Positions 33,085 through 41,341 of a DNA stretch of 64,000 bases are shown here, piece after piece. Each line of letters starts with the position of its first letter. Position 1 is the stretch's first letter. The notes below the pieces were generated by a model, which made no database searches, was not told where the DNA came from, and worked only from the letters and a program-made list of their open reading frames with translations. This stretch comes from Paraplanobispora takensis (GTDB lineage Bacteria > Actinomycetota > Actinomycetes > Streptosporangiales > Streptosporangiaceae), in assembly GCF_016863195.1 (NCBI RefSeq), contig NZ_BOOK01000014.1, positions 237,256 to 301,255 of the forward strand, written 5' to 3'. The translations under genes were made by a program, and so were the position numbers.

Positions 33085-34014
33085 TCATCGGGTCTCCATC
33101 AGCCGGCGCAGGGTCTCGTCGCGTTCGGGGTCCAGCCGGGTGGCGTCCAGCAGCTCCGCCGGCAGCCGCCGCAGGACCGCCGCGCCCCGCTCCTCGAAGC
33201 GGGCGCGCAGCTCCGGTGAGAAGCGCTCGCGCAGCTCCAGGTGGTGGGCCAGCAACGCGCAGAACTGGCGGACCGCCTTGGGCGCGAACTCGTCGGGAAG
33301 ATCGGCGAGGACCAGCTCGAAGGCGTCGAAGAAGTGCAGCTGGCGCGCGTCGCCGATCTGGGTCAGCGAGCCGGACACCATCCGCCGGTAGAAGAGCCCG
33401 GCCAGGGAGACCACGGCGAACGAGCCGGCCTCCCGGTGCAGCCGCCAGATCCACGGCCGGTCCTCGGCGGTGTGCAGGCTCCCGGGGAAGGTCAGCAGCT
33501 CACCCAGGTCGCGGCGGTAGATCCCGGCCCAGGCGTAGGGATAGTCGACCATGGTCCTGGAGCGGGCGGGCAGGATGTACTCGCGCGGTTTGAGCACCGT
33601 GTCGCGAACCGACAGCGGGGCCCGGTGGGTCACCCGCTTGCGCCCCTCGGCCTGCACGTGGTCCACCCGGACGAAGTCGCAGTCCAGCCGCTCGATCGCG
33701 CCGACGAGGGAGGCCAGATAGCCGGGCGCGAGCCAGTCGTCGCCGTCCATGAACGTCACATAGCGGCCGGAGGCCAGCGACAGTCCGAGATTGCGGGCGT
33801 CGGCCAGCCCCACCGGGGTCTCGTTGCGCAGCACGACGAGGCCGGACAGCTCGTCCCGGAAGTCGTCGATGATCTGCCCGGTGGCGTCCACCGAGCCGTC
33901 GTCCACCACGATGAACTCGAAATCCCGGTGCGCGTTCCTGACCAGCGAGGTCAGCGCGTCGGAGATGTAGAGCCCGGCGTCCCGCACCGGGACGACGACC
34001 GACAGCTTGATCAA
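33085..34014 (-). CDS. Family 2 glycosyltransferase
   Basis: A 309-aa GT-A enzyme. The start LIKLSVVVPVRDAGLYISDA is from TTG at 34014, backed by GCGAGG. The nucleotide-sugar motifs are FIVVDDGSVDATGQI and the D-x-D in VTFMDGDDWLAPGY; the acceptor/catalytic region contains HTAEDRPWIWRLH (E-D-R). The C-terminal helices resemble those of glycerol/teichoic-acid or capsule GT2 enzymes. An upstream GTG at 34110 would add 32 residues of weak composition. Probably in one transcript with the polysialyltransferase-like gene. Confidence 0.85.
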   Translation of the reverse strand: MIKLSVVVPVRDAGLYISDALTSLVRNAHRDFEFIVVDDGSVDATGQIIDDFRDELSGLVVLRNETPVGLADARNLGLSLASGRYVTFMDGDDWLAPGYLASLVGAIERLDCDFVRVDHVQAEGRKRVTHRAPLSVRDTVLKPREYILPARSRTMVDYPYAWAGIYRRDLGELLTFPGSLHTAEDRPWIWRLHREAGSFAVVSLAGLFYRRMVSGSLTQIGDARQLHFFDAFELVLADLPDEFAPKAVRQFCALLAHHLELRERFSPELRARFEERGAAVLRRLPAELLDATRLDPERDETLRRLMETR

Positions 34015-34194
34015 GTTTTCCCTCGCGGGCTCCGTGCGGATCCGGACGCCTGAACCGTAGCGATCCGCGGAGGTGCGGGGCTGAACACGCGGGGACGCGG
34101 CGGTGAACACTGGGAGCGCCGTACATCCGCGGATCCGGACATATCAAGGACATATCCCGTCCTACATGGGTTCTAGCGTGGAGGAACGAGCGGC

Positions 34195-34229
34195 AATCCG
34201 GTACGGCGAGCGAATCCGGTACGGCGAGC
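34195..34229. repeat. 18-bp tandem duplication in a promoter region
   Basis: AATCCGGTACGGCGAGCG at 34195-34212 is followed at once by AATCCGGTACGGCGAGC at 34213-34229. It lies just ahead of the ribosome site (GGGAGG) of the next gene. Confidence 0.7.
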
Positions 34230-34246
34230 AGGGAGGCGGACGCGAC

Positions 34247-35110
34247 ATGAGGATCCTGGTGACGGGCGCGACGGGGTTCGTCGGCCGGAACGTGGTCGGC
34301 GGGCTCCTGCGGGCGGGGGTGAGCGTGCGTGCTCTGACCCGCGATCCGGCGGCGGCGCGGCTGCCCGGGGCGGCGGAGGTCGCCGGCGGCGACCTGACCG
34401 AGCCCGGGAGCCTCGCGCCGGCCCTGGAGGGCGTCGACCGGATGTACCTGTTCCCGGTCGAGGAGACGGCCGAGGAGGTGATCCGCCTGGCGCGCGGGGC
34501 CGGGGTGCGCCGCATCGTGGACCTGTCGGCCGCGTCCGTCACCGCCGGCCTGCACACCAACCCGGTGGAACGGGCGGTCGAGGAGTCGGGAGCGGAGTGG
34601 ACGCACGTGCGGCCCTGCGGGTTCATGGCGAACATGCTGCAGATCTGGGCGCCGTCGGTGCGCGCCGAGCGCGTCGTCCGCTACCCCTTCGCGGACGAGC
34701 CGATGAACCTGATCCACGAGGCCGACATCGCCGACGTGGCCGTGGCCGCGCTGCTGGAGGACGGCCACCACGGCCGGGCGTACACCCTGACCGGACCCCG
34801 GACGATCACCGTGCGCGAGCAGGTCCGGGCCATCGGCGAGGCGCTCGGCGAGGAGGTCCGCTACGAGGAGGTGACGCGGGAGCGGGCACGGGAGCTGATG
34901 AGGGCCCAGGGCGGGTTCGCCGCCGAGAGCGCCGACCTCATGCTCGGCTTCGTGGAGTACGGCGGCGAGCGGCCTTCGAGCGAGGACGGCTACGCCGACC
35001 AGGACTGGTCGGCGCTGATGCGGGTGTGGCCCGACGTTGAGAAGGTCACCGGCCACCCGCCCCGCGACTTCGCCCGGTGGGCCGGGGACCACGCCGACGA
35101 CTTCCGCTGA
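34247..35110 (+). CDS. NmrA-type NAD(P)-binding reductase
   Basis: A 287-aa atypical SDR. The Rossmann motif is MRILVTGATGFVGRNVVGGL, and RALTRDPAAARLPGA shows the Arg that favours NADP. The middle part (LSAASVTAGLHTN, WTHVRPCGFMANML) is typical of NmrA/QOR2-like or azoreductase-like proteins, in which the classical Tyr-x3-Lys is missing. These act as NADP-binding redox enzymes or sensors. The start at 34247 has GGGAGG upstream. Transcribed alone, divergent from the GT2 gene. Confidence 0.85.
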   Translation: MRILVTGATGFVGRNVVGGLLRAGVSVRALTRDPAAARLPGAAEVAGGDLTEPGSLAPALEGVDRMYLFPVEETAEEVIRLARGAGVRRIVDLSAASVTAGLHTNPVERAVEESGAEWTHVRPCGFMANMLQIWAPSVRAERVVRYPFADEPMNLIHEADIADVAVAALLEDGHHGRAYTLTGPRTITVREQVRAIGEALGEEVRYEEVTRERARELMRAQGGFAAESADLMLGFVEYGGERPSSEDGYADQDWSALMRVWPDVEKVTGHPPRDFARWAGDHADDFR

Positions 35111-35767
35111 CCGGCGAGCGGTACGGCCCGCGGCCCGGATGGGTGGGTCCGATCAGTGGTCGTGGGCATCGCGGACGGGGTGACGGGCCAGAGGGGTGAG
35201 GCCGAAGCGGCGGGCGGGTATGGCGGTGCGGACCGGGTGACGGGCCCGTCCGTGAGAAGGGTCCGTTCGGGTGGGGGTGTACCCGTGTTGCCCGCCCGCA
35301 GGGCGGGTCCGGGGCGGGCCGGGTGCTGCCCGCCCGGCTCGCGTCACATGACAACCCGATGCGCACGTTCTGGGTGATGTTCTGAGGTCCGATCCGCCGC
35401 CAGGGCGGCCGGCACCTTCCCCTTCTTCCCCGCACCGGTGATGATCGGCAAGCCGGGGCGCCTGGTGATCTACTGCCACTCGTGGCCGAGGACAGCCGGA
35501 ACAGCCCATCCGCACCCGGCGCTCGGCGACTCTCGATACAGCCGACACCCCGGTGGCCGAGGCAGGCTCGACTGCGGTGCGGCGCAGCCTGGGTGGGCGA
35601 CGCGCGGCCCACCGGGAACGTGCCTCACGGGTGGGCCCTCCTCCGAACGGACATGCCCTGCGGATGGGCCTGCCACCCGGCCCGCGCCCGCTCTCGGCTT
35701 CAGGGCCTGCTCGTTCACGCGTCCGGAATGTCCGGTCCTTCGGCGGGGAGGATCCGCGGCGGGCCGG
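35111..35767. other. Gap without a recognisable gene
   Basis: About 650 bp. It contains a GC-rich hairpin CCCGCCC-GCA-GGGCGGG (35291-35307) and some short open frames with no domain and poor coding bias. One stretch near 35400-35500 reads on the minus strand as TRRPGLPIITGAGKKGKV between stops and might be a relic of a gene, but I cannot name it. Confidence 0.4.
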
Positions 35768-37180
35768 TCAGCCGGCGCGCAGCGCCAGGCGGGCGGCCTG
35801 GTAGCCGCCCATGCCGTGCACGCCGGGGCCGGGCGGGGTCGCGGCCGAGCACAGGTAGACACCGGGCAGCGGGGTCCGCCAGGGCCGCGCGGAGTACACC
35901 GGGCGGCCCGCGAACTGGCGCAGGTCGGCGGCGCCCGCCCCGATGTCGCCGCCGACGTAGTTGGCGTTGTGGCGTTGCATGGCGGCGGAGTCCATGGCGT
36001 GCCGGGCCAGGACGCGATCGCGGAAACCGGGGGCGAAGCGCTCGATCTGGTCCTCGATCGCGGCGGTCATGTCCACGGTGGAGCCGTTGGGGACGTGGCA
36101 GTAGGCCCACAGGGTGTGCCCGCCCGCGGGGGCGCGGGAGGGGTCGGCCACGCACGGCTGCACCAGCAGCACGTACGGACGCTCCGGATGCACGCCCCGG
36201 GCGACCAGGGCCTCGCCCAGCGCGATCTCCTCCAGGGTGCCGCCCAGGTGGACCGTACCGGCCCGGCCGACCGCGGGGTCCTTCCACGGCACGGGCCCGT
36301 CCAGGGCCCAGTCCAGCTTGAACACTCCGGGCCCGTACCGGTAGCGGGCCAGGCGGCGGGCGTAGCGCGGCGGCAGCCGGTCGCCGGCCATGGCCAGGAA
36401 CTGGCGCGGCGTGACGTCCAGCAGGACCGTGCCCGCGGGCGGGAGCTCGGCCAGGGAGGAGACCCGGTGCCCGGACACGGCCTCACCGCCCAGCTCGCGC
36501 AGCCGGGCCGTCATCAGGTCGGCCAGCCGCTGCGAGCCGCCGCGCACCACCGGCCAGCCCGCGTGGTGGGCCAGGGACGCCAGAAGCATCCCGAAGCCGC
36601 CGGTGATGGGGGAGCGCAGGTCCAGCATGGAGTGGGCGGCCATCCCGGCCAGCGCGGCCCGGCCCTGGACGGTGCGGAAGGCCGTCCGGGCCAGCATCGT
36701 GGCCGGTTGCAGCCCGAGCACCCCGAACCGGGCGGCGGCCAGCGGCGCCCGGGGCAGGCCGAGCGGGGCCAGCAGGGTGTCCACCAGCGGTTCTCCGGCG
36801 CGGGCGGCCGCCCCGATCACGGCCTGCCAGGCCCGCCCGTCCCGGCCGAGGCCGGCCGCGGTCCGCGCCGGGTCGCGGTGCACGAGCACCGCGGAGCCGT
36901 CGTCGAGCGGGTGCGCCGCGGGGACCGGGGGATGGGCGAAGTCGACGGGCAGGCCGAGCGCGCGGAAGGCGACCGAGACCCCGGCCATGGGCAGCACCGT
37001 CGCGCACACATCGTGGACGTGGCCCGGCAGCGTCAGCTCCTCGCTGCGCAGCCCGCCGCCGAAGCGCTCCCCGGCCTCCAGCAGCAGCACCCGGCGCCCC
37101 GCCCGCGCCAGGAGCAGTGCCCCCGCCAGGCCGTTCGGCCCGGAACCGACCACCACCGCGTCGAACCCGTCTGCGCCCAC
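35768..37180 (-). CDS. Phytoene-desaturase-like FAD/NAD(P) oxidoreductase
   Basis: A 470-aa flavoprotein. The N-terminal dinucleotide motif is AVVVGSGPNGLAGALLLARA then GRRVLLLEAGERFGGG. The C-terminal FAD block is GVYLCSAATPPGPGVHGMGG. It matches the family of phytoene desaturase/carotenoid isomerase-like proteins that is widespread in actinomycetes, including members without carotenoid function. No crtB/crtE genes are nearby, so the substrate is unknown. GTG start at 37180 with GGGAG upstream. It is downstream of neuAB on the same strand with a 261-bp gap, so probably a separate unit. Confidence 0.85.
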   Translation of the reverse strand: MGADGFDAVVVGSGPNGLAGALLLARAGRRVLLLEAGERFGGGLRSEELTLPGHVHDVCATVLPMAGVSVAFRALGLPVDFAHPPVPAAHPLDDGSAVLVHRDPARTAAGLGRDGRAWQAVIGAAARAGEPLVDTLLAPLGLPRAPLAAARFGVLGLQPATMLARTAFRTVQGRAALAGMAAHSMLDLRSPITGGFGMLLASLAHHAGWPVVRGGSQRLADLMTARLRELGGEAVSGHRVSSLAELPPAGTVLLDVTPRQFLAMAGDRLPPRYARRLARYRYGPGVFKLDWALDGPVPWKDPAVGRAGTVHLGGTLEEIALGEALVARGVHPERPYVLLVQPCVADPSRAPAGGHTLWAYCHVPNGSTVDMTAAIEDQIERFAPGFRDRVLARHAMDSAAMQRHNANYVGGDIGAGAADLRQFAGRPVYSARPWRTPLPGVYLCSAATPPGPGVHGMGGYQAARLALRAG

Positions 37181-37396
37181 ACCCGCGCTCCCGTCTCACT
37201 CCGGTCCCACCCGCACGGCGTCCAGCACCGTCGCACCCGTCGCATCCGTCGTGCCGCCGCAACGCCGTCACACCCGTCGAACGCTACGGCACCCCCTCAC
37301 GGACGGCCGGAGCGGCGTCCGCGAGCGGCACGGCGAGGCGCTCCACGCTCCGACTGTCCTCCATCCGGGGGTCACACCGTGGTCCCGTCCCCTTCG

Positions 37397-37425
37397 GGGC
37401 GGGGCGCCGCGCCGACACCCCGCCC
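37397..37425 (-). terminator. Possible terminator after the nonulosonate synthase gene
   Basis: Stem GGGCGGGG / CCCCGCCC with a 13-base loop, about 17 bases after the stop codon on the minus strand. No U-tract. Confidence 0.45.
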
Positions 37426-37441
37426 GGCGAAGGACGTGTCG

Positions 37442-39559
37442 TCAGACCGTGACGCGGCGCAGGCGGGACTTGGGGGCCTCCTCGCCGGGGAAGACCCGCT
37501 TGACGCCGTCGCCGAGAGCGGTCTCGATGATGCGGATGTCGCGGACCAGGTGCTCCAGGCCGGACGGCTCCAGCGAGGCCGCGTGGTCGGAGCCCCACAT
37601 GGTCCGGTCCAGCGTGATGTGCCGCTCCACGGTCACCGCGCCCAGCGTGACGGCCGCCAGGGAGATCTGCAGGCCGCGCTCGTGGCCGGAGTAGCCGACG
37701 GGCACGCCGTACCGCTCCTGGAGGGTGACGATGGCGCGGAGGTTGGCCTCCTCCGGAGGCAGCGGGTAGGTCGAGGTGGCGTGCATCAGCACCAGCTTGG
37801 AGGTGCCGAGGATCTCCACGGCCCGGTCGATCTCCTCCAGCGTGGACATGCCGGTGGACAGGATGATCGGCTTTCCGGTCGCGGCGAGCGCGCGCAACAG
37901 CTCCAGGTCGGTCACGCTGGCCGAGGCGACCTTGTGCGTGACGACGTTCATCTCCTCCAGGAACTCCACCGACGGCACGTCCCACGGCGAGGCGAACCAG
38001 TGCAGGTCGCGCTCGGCGGCGTACTTGGCGATCTGGGTGTACTCGTCCACGCCGAACTCGGTGCGGATCTTGTACTCCATGTAGGTCATCTCGCCCCACG
38101 GCGTCTGCCGGATCTGGTCGCGCTGCTCCAGCGGTACGCAGATCTCCGGGGTGCGCTTCTGGAACTTGACCGCCTGGCAGCCCGCCTCGGCGGCCACGTC
38201 GATCAGCCGGCGCGCGATGTCCAGGTCGCCGTTGTGGTTGATGCCGATCTCGGCGATCACATACACCGGCTGACCGGCGCCGACCAGCGCGTCACCGATC
38301 TGGACGGGCTTGGCGACCGGGGACAGCCGCAGCTCGGCGCGGGGCGCGGGGACCTCGGCGGCCTCCTCCGGGCGGGCCGCGAGGACCCGGTCGCACAGCT
38401 CCCTGACCGCGCCCGCCCCGCCCGGCCGGGTGAGCACGATCCTGGCGGCGGCGCGGACCCGGGGGTGGGCGTCGGGGACCGTGACGGGCCAGCCGACGTC
38501 GCTCATCGGGCCCAGGTCGTTGACGTCGTTGCCGACGTAGGCGACCCGCGCCGGGTCCAGTCCCTCGATGGCCAGCCAGTCGCGCAGCACGGTCCGCTTG
38601 TCGGTCAGGCCCTGCAGGACGGGGACGCCGAGCTTGCGGGCACGGGCCGCGACCACCGGGTTGTGCTCGGTGGACATGATCATCAGCTTGACGCCGGAGC
38701 GGCGCAGCAGCGAGATGCCCATGCCGTCGGAGCGGCTGACCGCGACCATCTCGCGGCCGTCCTGGTCGACGTAGGCGCGGTCGTCGGTGTGCACCCCGTC
38801 GAAGTCGGTGATCACGGCGTCCACGTCGATCGGCTCGGGCCGGTCGACGAACGGCGCCAGCGCCCGGACGACCTCCAGGTCCTCCGGCGTGTCCACCTCG
38901 ACGGCGTGCTGCGAGGGAACCGGCTGCACGGCGACGGAGCCGAAGAACCGGTGCCCGTGCTCGCGCAGGCCCTCGGTGCGCATCACGTAGAACGCGCCGG
39001 TCTCGCGGTAGTGCGGCTCCCGGTCCTGGCGGCGCGGCCGGGACGCCGGGTCGTGGTTCACGCCGTTCACGGTCGTGACCGCCGCGGCCCCGTCGCGCGC
39101 CTCCCAGTTCGCGGCCTCCCCGTTCGCGGCGCCCTCGGCGCTCCACAGGAACTCATGCGTCTCCAGCCCGGAGAAGACCACGTCGGCGGTCCCGTCGAGG
39201 ACCTTGACGATCGCGGCGTCCAGGTCGGAGGGATCGATGAACGCGCTGGTGCACTGGACGAGCACGACCACGCCGGGGTCGGCGGGCAGCCGGTCGAGCG
39301 CGTGCAGGACGGCGGACTCGCTGGAGGCCGTCGCACCGCTCAGCTCGCCGGGCCGCTCGACCACGACGGCGCCGGCCGCGCGGGCGGCCTGGGCGATCTC
39401 CGGATGGTCGGTGCTGACCACGACCTCGTCGATCAGCCCGGCCTGGACGCAGGCCCTCACCGCGCGGGCGACCAGGGGGATTCCTCCCACGGGGGCCAGG
39501 TTCTTCAGCGGGACGCCCACCGAACCTCCGCGGGCGGGAATGACGGCCAGGACTCGCAA
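37442..39559 (-). CDS. Fused CMP-nonulosonate synthetase / HAD phosphatase / NeuB-type synthase
   Basis: A 705-aa three-domain protein. Residues ~1-230 are a NeuA-type cytidylyltransferase (VLAVIPARGGSVGVPLKNL, VVVSTDHPEIA). Residues ~243-395 are a KdsC/Kdn-9-phosphatase-like HAD domain (DAVITDFDGVHTDD near 245, IMSTEHNPVVAARA, VAYVGNDVNDLGPM). Residues ~425-700 are a NeuB TIM barrel (VIAEIGINHNGDL near 432, AVKFQKRTPE, LHWFASPWD, ILSTGMST, PVGYSGHERG, VERHITLD). The C-terminal SAF domain of standard NeuB is missing. Together they could make a nonulosonic 9-phosphate from PEP and a hexose phosphate, dephosphorylate it and activate it with CMP. The TTG start follows GAGGAG. Confidence 0.9.
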   Translation of the reverse strand: MRVLAVIPARGGSVGVPLKNLAPVGGIPLVARAVRACVQAGLIDEVVVSTDHPEIAQAARAAGAVVVERPGELSGATASSESAVLHALDRLPADPGVVVLVQCTSAFIDPSDLDAAIVKVLDGTADVVFSGLETHEFLWSAEGAANGEAANWEARDGAAAVTTVNGVNHDPASRPRRQDREPHYRETGAFYVMRTEGLREHGHRFFGSVAVQPVPSQHAVEVDTPEDLEVVRALAPFVDRPEPIDVDAVITDFDGVHTDDRAYVDQDGREMVAVSRSDGMGISLLRRSGVKLMIMSTEHNPVVAARARKLGVPVLQGLTDKRTVLRDWLAIEGLDPARVAYVGNDVNDLGPMSDVGWPVTVPDAHPRVRAAARIVLTRPGGAGAVRELCDRVLAARPEEAAEVPAPRAELRLSPVAKPVQIGDALVGAGQPVYVIAEIGINHNGDLDIARRLIDVAAEAGCQAVKFQKRTPEICVPLEQRDQIRQTPWGEMTYMEYKIRTEFGVDEYTQIAKYAAERDLHWFASPWDVPSVEFLEEMNVVTHKVASASVTDLELLRALAATGKPIILSTGMSTLEEIDRAVEILGTSKLVLMHATSTYPLPPEEANLRAIVTLQERYGVPVGYSGHERGLQISLAAVTLGAVTVERHITLDRTMWGSDHAASLEPSGLEHLVRDIRIIETALGDGVKRVFPGEEAPKSRLRRVTV

Positions 39560-39747
39560 GGTGACTCCTCTTACCTACGGCAGCACCCCTGAGCTGGGGT
39601 GTTGAGAACGCTAGCCAGGGGGGTGGCCGGTAAGGGGTGCCTGAGCTGAACGCCCAGAGTCGCCCGGCTGAACTTTCCGCACGGCCCCTGCCGTACGGCG
39701 GGCGGGAAAAGCCGCGCGAGGAGCGGCGGGAGGTGGAGGAGGGCCTT

Positions 39748-39870
39748 CGTCACACGCCGGGCCGTCACACGCCGGGCCATCGCGCGGATCTCGTCACGCG
39801 GACCTGGTCACGCGGACCTGGTCACGCGGACCTGGTCACGTGGACCTGGTCACGTGGACCTGGTCACACG
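39748..39870. repeat. Two short tandem repeats in the 388-bp gap upstream of the synthase gene
   Basis: CGTCACACGCCGGGC occurs twice, 15 bp apart (39748-39776). Then a 14-bp unit GGTCACGCGGACCT runs from 39792 to about 39870 in 5.6 copies, with the later copies carrying GTGG for GCGG. I see no gene between 39560 and 39947; the region also holds a hairpin CACCCC-TGAGCT-GGGGTG (39584-39601) in the 5' leader of the synthase gene. Confidence 0.8.
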
Positions 39871-39947
39871 GAAGGCGCCGCGGGCGGTTCACATCGTCCG
39901 CGGCGCCGATGGTCCGGAGCGTCCGTCATGGGACGCCGGAGTGCCCG

Positions 39948-40160
39948 TTACGGGGTGAAGGTGTCCGGCAGTTCTTCGGTGTTCTGCCTGGACTTGTTGC
40001 CGGGCTGCTTGGACGCCTGCCGGTTCTTGTTCCCGGACTGCTGCTGGGCGCGGTTGCGGGACTGTCCCTGTCCCTGGCTCCTGCCGGTCGTGCTGTCGTC
40101 GCCGTTCGGCATGTTGGAGCCGCTCCTGGCCTTGCCCCGACTCTGATCGGAGTTCGTCAT
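39948..40160 (-). CDS. Small disordered Gln/Asn/Ser-rich protein
   Basis: A 70-aa hydrophilic protein, MTNSDQSRGKARSGSNMPNG, with repeated Q/N/R/S/K blocks (SQGQGQSRNRAQQQSG, NKNRQASKQPGNKSRQ). There is no hydrophobic core, so it is probably disordered, like small stress-linked actinobacterial proteins. GGGGGAA lies upstream of the ATG. No function is recognised. Upstream lies GATCTATAGATC (40227-40238), a perfect 12-bp palindrome that could bind a regulator. Confidence 0.6.
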   Translation of the reverse strand: MTNSDQSRGKARSGSNMPNGDDSTTGRSQGQGQSRNRAQQQSGNKNRQASKQPGNKSRQNTEELPDTFTP

Positions 40161-40294
40161 GCTTCTTCCCCCGTTGAATGACAGGTTGTCGAGCACGTGA
40201 TAACCGGAAATAAAGTCGACAATCACGATCTATAGATCTTTAACGGACACGACACCCATCCCTGGCGTCCGGTTTACGAGTCCTGCAGCAGTTG

Positions 40295-40314
40295 ACCTCA
40301 ACGAGACTTGAGGT
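40295..40314 (+). promoter_or_regulatory. SoxR/MerR-like operator before the quinone oxidoreductase gene
   Basis: ACCTCAA-CGAGAC-TTGAGGT, perfect 7-bp arms. The core CCTCAA(C)-N4-CTTGAGG differs by one base from the SoxR box CCTCAAG-N4-CTTGAGG. A TTGACC hexamer at 40292-40297 overlaps its left arm, as in MerR-type promoters with elongated spacers. The -10 element is not clear. Confidence 0.55.
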
Positions 40315-40367
40315 TGCATCGTGATGATCGGCCGGGCGCCGTCCGGTGCCCGGGGAAGGGACTGATC

Positions 40368-41288
40368 ATGAAAGCGGCCGTGTTCGTCGTGCCCGGCGGG
40401 CCTGAAGTGCTGGAGCTGATGGAGGTCGAGGACCCGCAGGCCGGGCCCGGCCAGGTGCGGGTCAGGGTGCAGGCCGCCGGCGTGCAGCCGTACGATCTGG
40501 CGATCCGGGCCGGTTGGATCCCCCCGGGGGTGGAAGCGGTCTTCCCGCGGATCCCGGGCAACGAGTTCGCGGGCGTGGTGGACCAGGTCGGCCCCGGGGT
40601 CGCCGGGATCACCGGAGCCGAGGTGGGCGCGGAGGTCATGGGATTCACCCGGCTAACCGCCTACGCCGAGTACGTGGTGGTCCCCGCCGATCAGATCACC
40701 CCCAAGCCGGCGGGCATGCCGTGGGAGGTGGCCGGCGGTTTCCCCGCGGCCGTCATGACACCGCACATCGCCCTGCGGGAGCTGGGCGTCGGCCACGGTG
40801 ACACGGTGCTGGTCCACGCCGCCGCCGGAGGGGTCGGCACCGTCGCGGTGCAGCTGGCCCGCGAATGGGGCGCCACGGTCGTCGGCACGGCGAGCGAGGC
40901 CAACCACGACTATCTCCGCTCGCTCGGCGTGATCCCGGTGACGTACGGCGAGGGCCTGGTGGAGCGGGTGCGGGCGGTCGCGCCCGGCGGGGTGGACGCC
41001 GTCCTCGACGGGGCCGGCGGCGATGCCCTGACCGCCTCGCTCGAACTGGTCGAGGACCCCGCGCGGATCATCACGCTCGTCGAACACGCCGGGGCCGCGG
41101 AGCTGGGCGTGCGGACCACGCCCGACAAGCGTTCCGCGGACCGGCTGGCCGAGGCGGCACGGCTCTACGAGGAGGGGCGCCTGCGCCTCCACGTGCGCGG
41201 GACGTTCCCGCTGGAGCGGGCGGCCGACGCCCACCGGGAGGTCGCCACCGGGCACGGCCGGGGGAAGGCGGTCCTGCTCGTCGGCTGA
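40368..41288 (+). CDS. Zinc-independent NADPH quinone oxidoreductase (MDR family)
   Basis: A 306-aa medium-chain reductase. It opens MKAAVFVVPGGPEVLELMEV. The NADPH motif is VLVHAAAGGVGTVAVQLARE. The Cys cluster of zinc alcohol dehydrogenases is absent, pointing to the quinone oxidoreductase branch. It reduces quinones or enones with NADPH in the cytoplasm. GGGAAGGGAC precedes the ATG. Monocistronic, with a probable redox-responsive (SoxR-like) operator. Confidence 0.9.
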   Translation: MKAAVFVVPGGPEVLELMEVEDPQAGPGQVRVRVQAAGVQPYDLAIRAGWIPPGVEAVFPRIPGNEFAGVVDQVGPGVAGITGAEVGAEVMGFTRLTAYAEYVVVPADQITPKPAGMPWEVAGGFPAAVMTPHIALRELGVGHGDTVLVHAAAGGVGTVAVQLAREWGATVVGTASEANHDYLRSLGVIPVTYGEGLVERVRAVAPGGVDAVLDGAGGDALTASLELVEDPARIITLVEHAGAAELGVRTTPDKRSADRLAEAARLYEEGRLRLHVRGTFPLERAADAHREVATGHGRGKAVLLVG

Positions 41289-41291
41289 CCC

Positions 41292-41334
41292 CCGCAGGCC
41301 CGGACGGGACGCGCCGCAGGCCCGGATGGGACGC
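41292..41334. repeat. 21-bp direct repeat between convergent genes
   Basis: CCGCAGGCCCGGACGGGACG plus C at 41292-41312 is repeated with one change (GGATGG) at 41314-41334. It lies between the oxidoreductase and esterase stop codons. Confidence 0.65.
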
Positions 41335-41341
41335 CCGGGGG

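Noticed and set aside
34103..34246. Upstream extension of the NmrA-type reductase from a start at 34103 or 34168
   Set aside because: The extension encodes low-quality sequence including the tandem repeat, and the ATG at 34247 has a strong GGGAGG site directly before the Rossmann motif.
35291..35307. Hairpin CCCGCCC-GCA-GGGCGGG as terminator of the NmrA-type gene
   Set aside because: It is 180 bp past the stop, with a short stem and no U-tract; in sequence this GC-rich it can arise by chance.
35438..39592. Plus-strand open frame of ~1380 codons over the flavoprotein and nonulosonate synthase genes
   Set aside because: Same shadow composition; both minus-strand genes have conserved catalytic motifs throughout.
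39748..39870. Repeats as a possible CRISPR array
   Set aside because: Units are contiguous with no spacers of constant length, and no cas genes are present.
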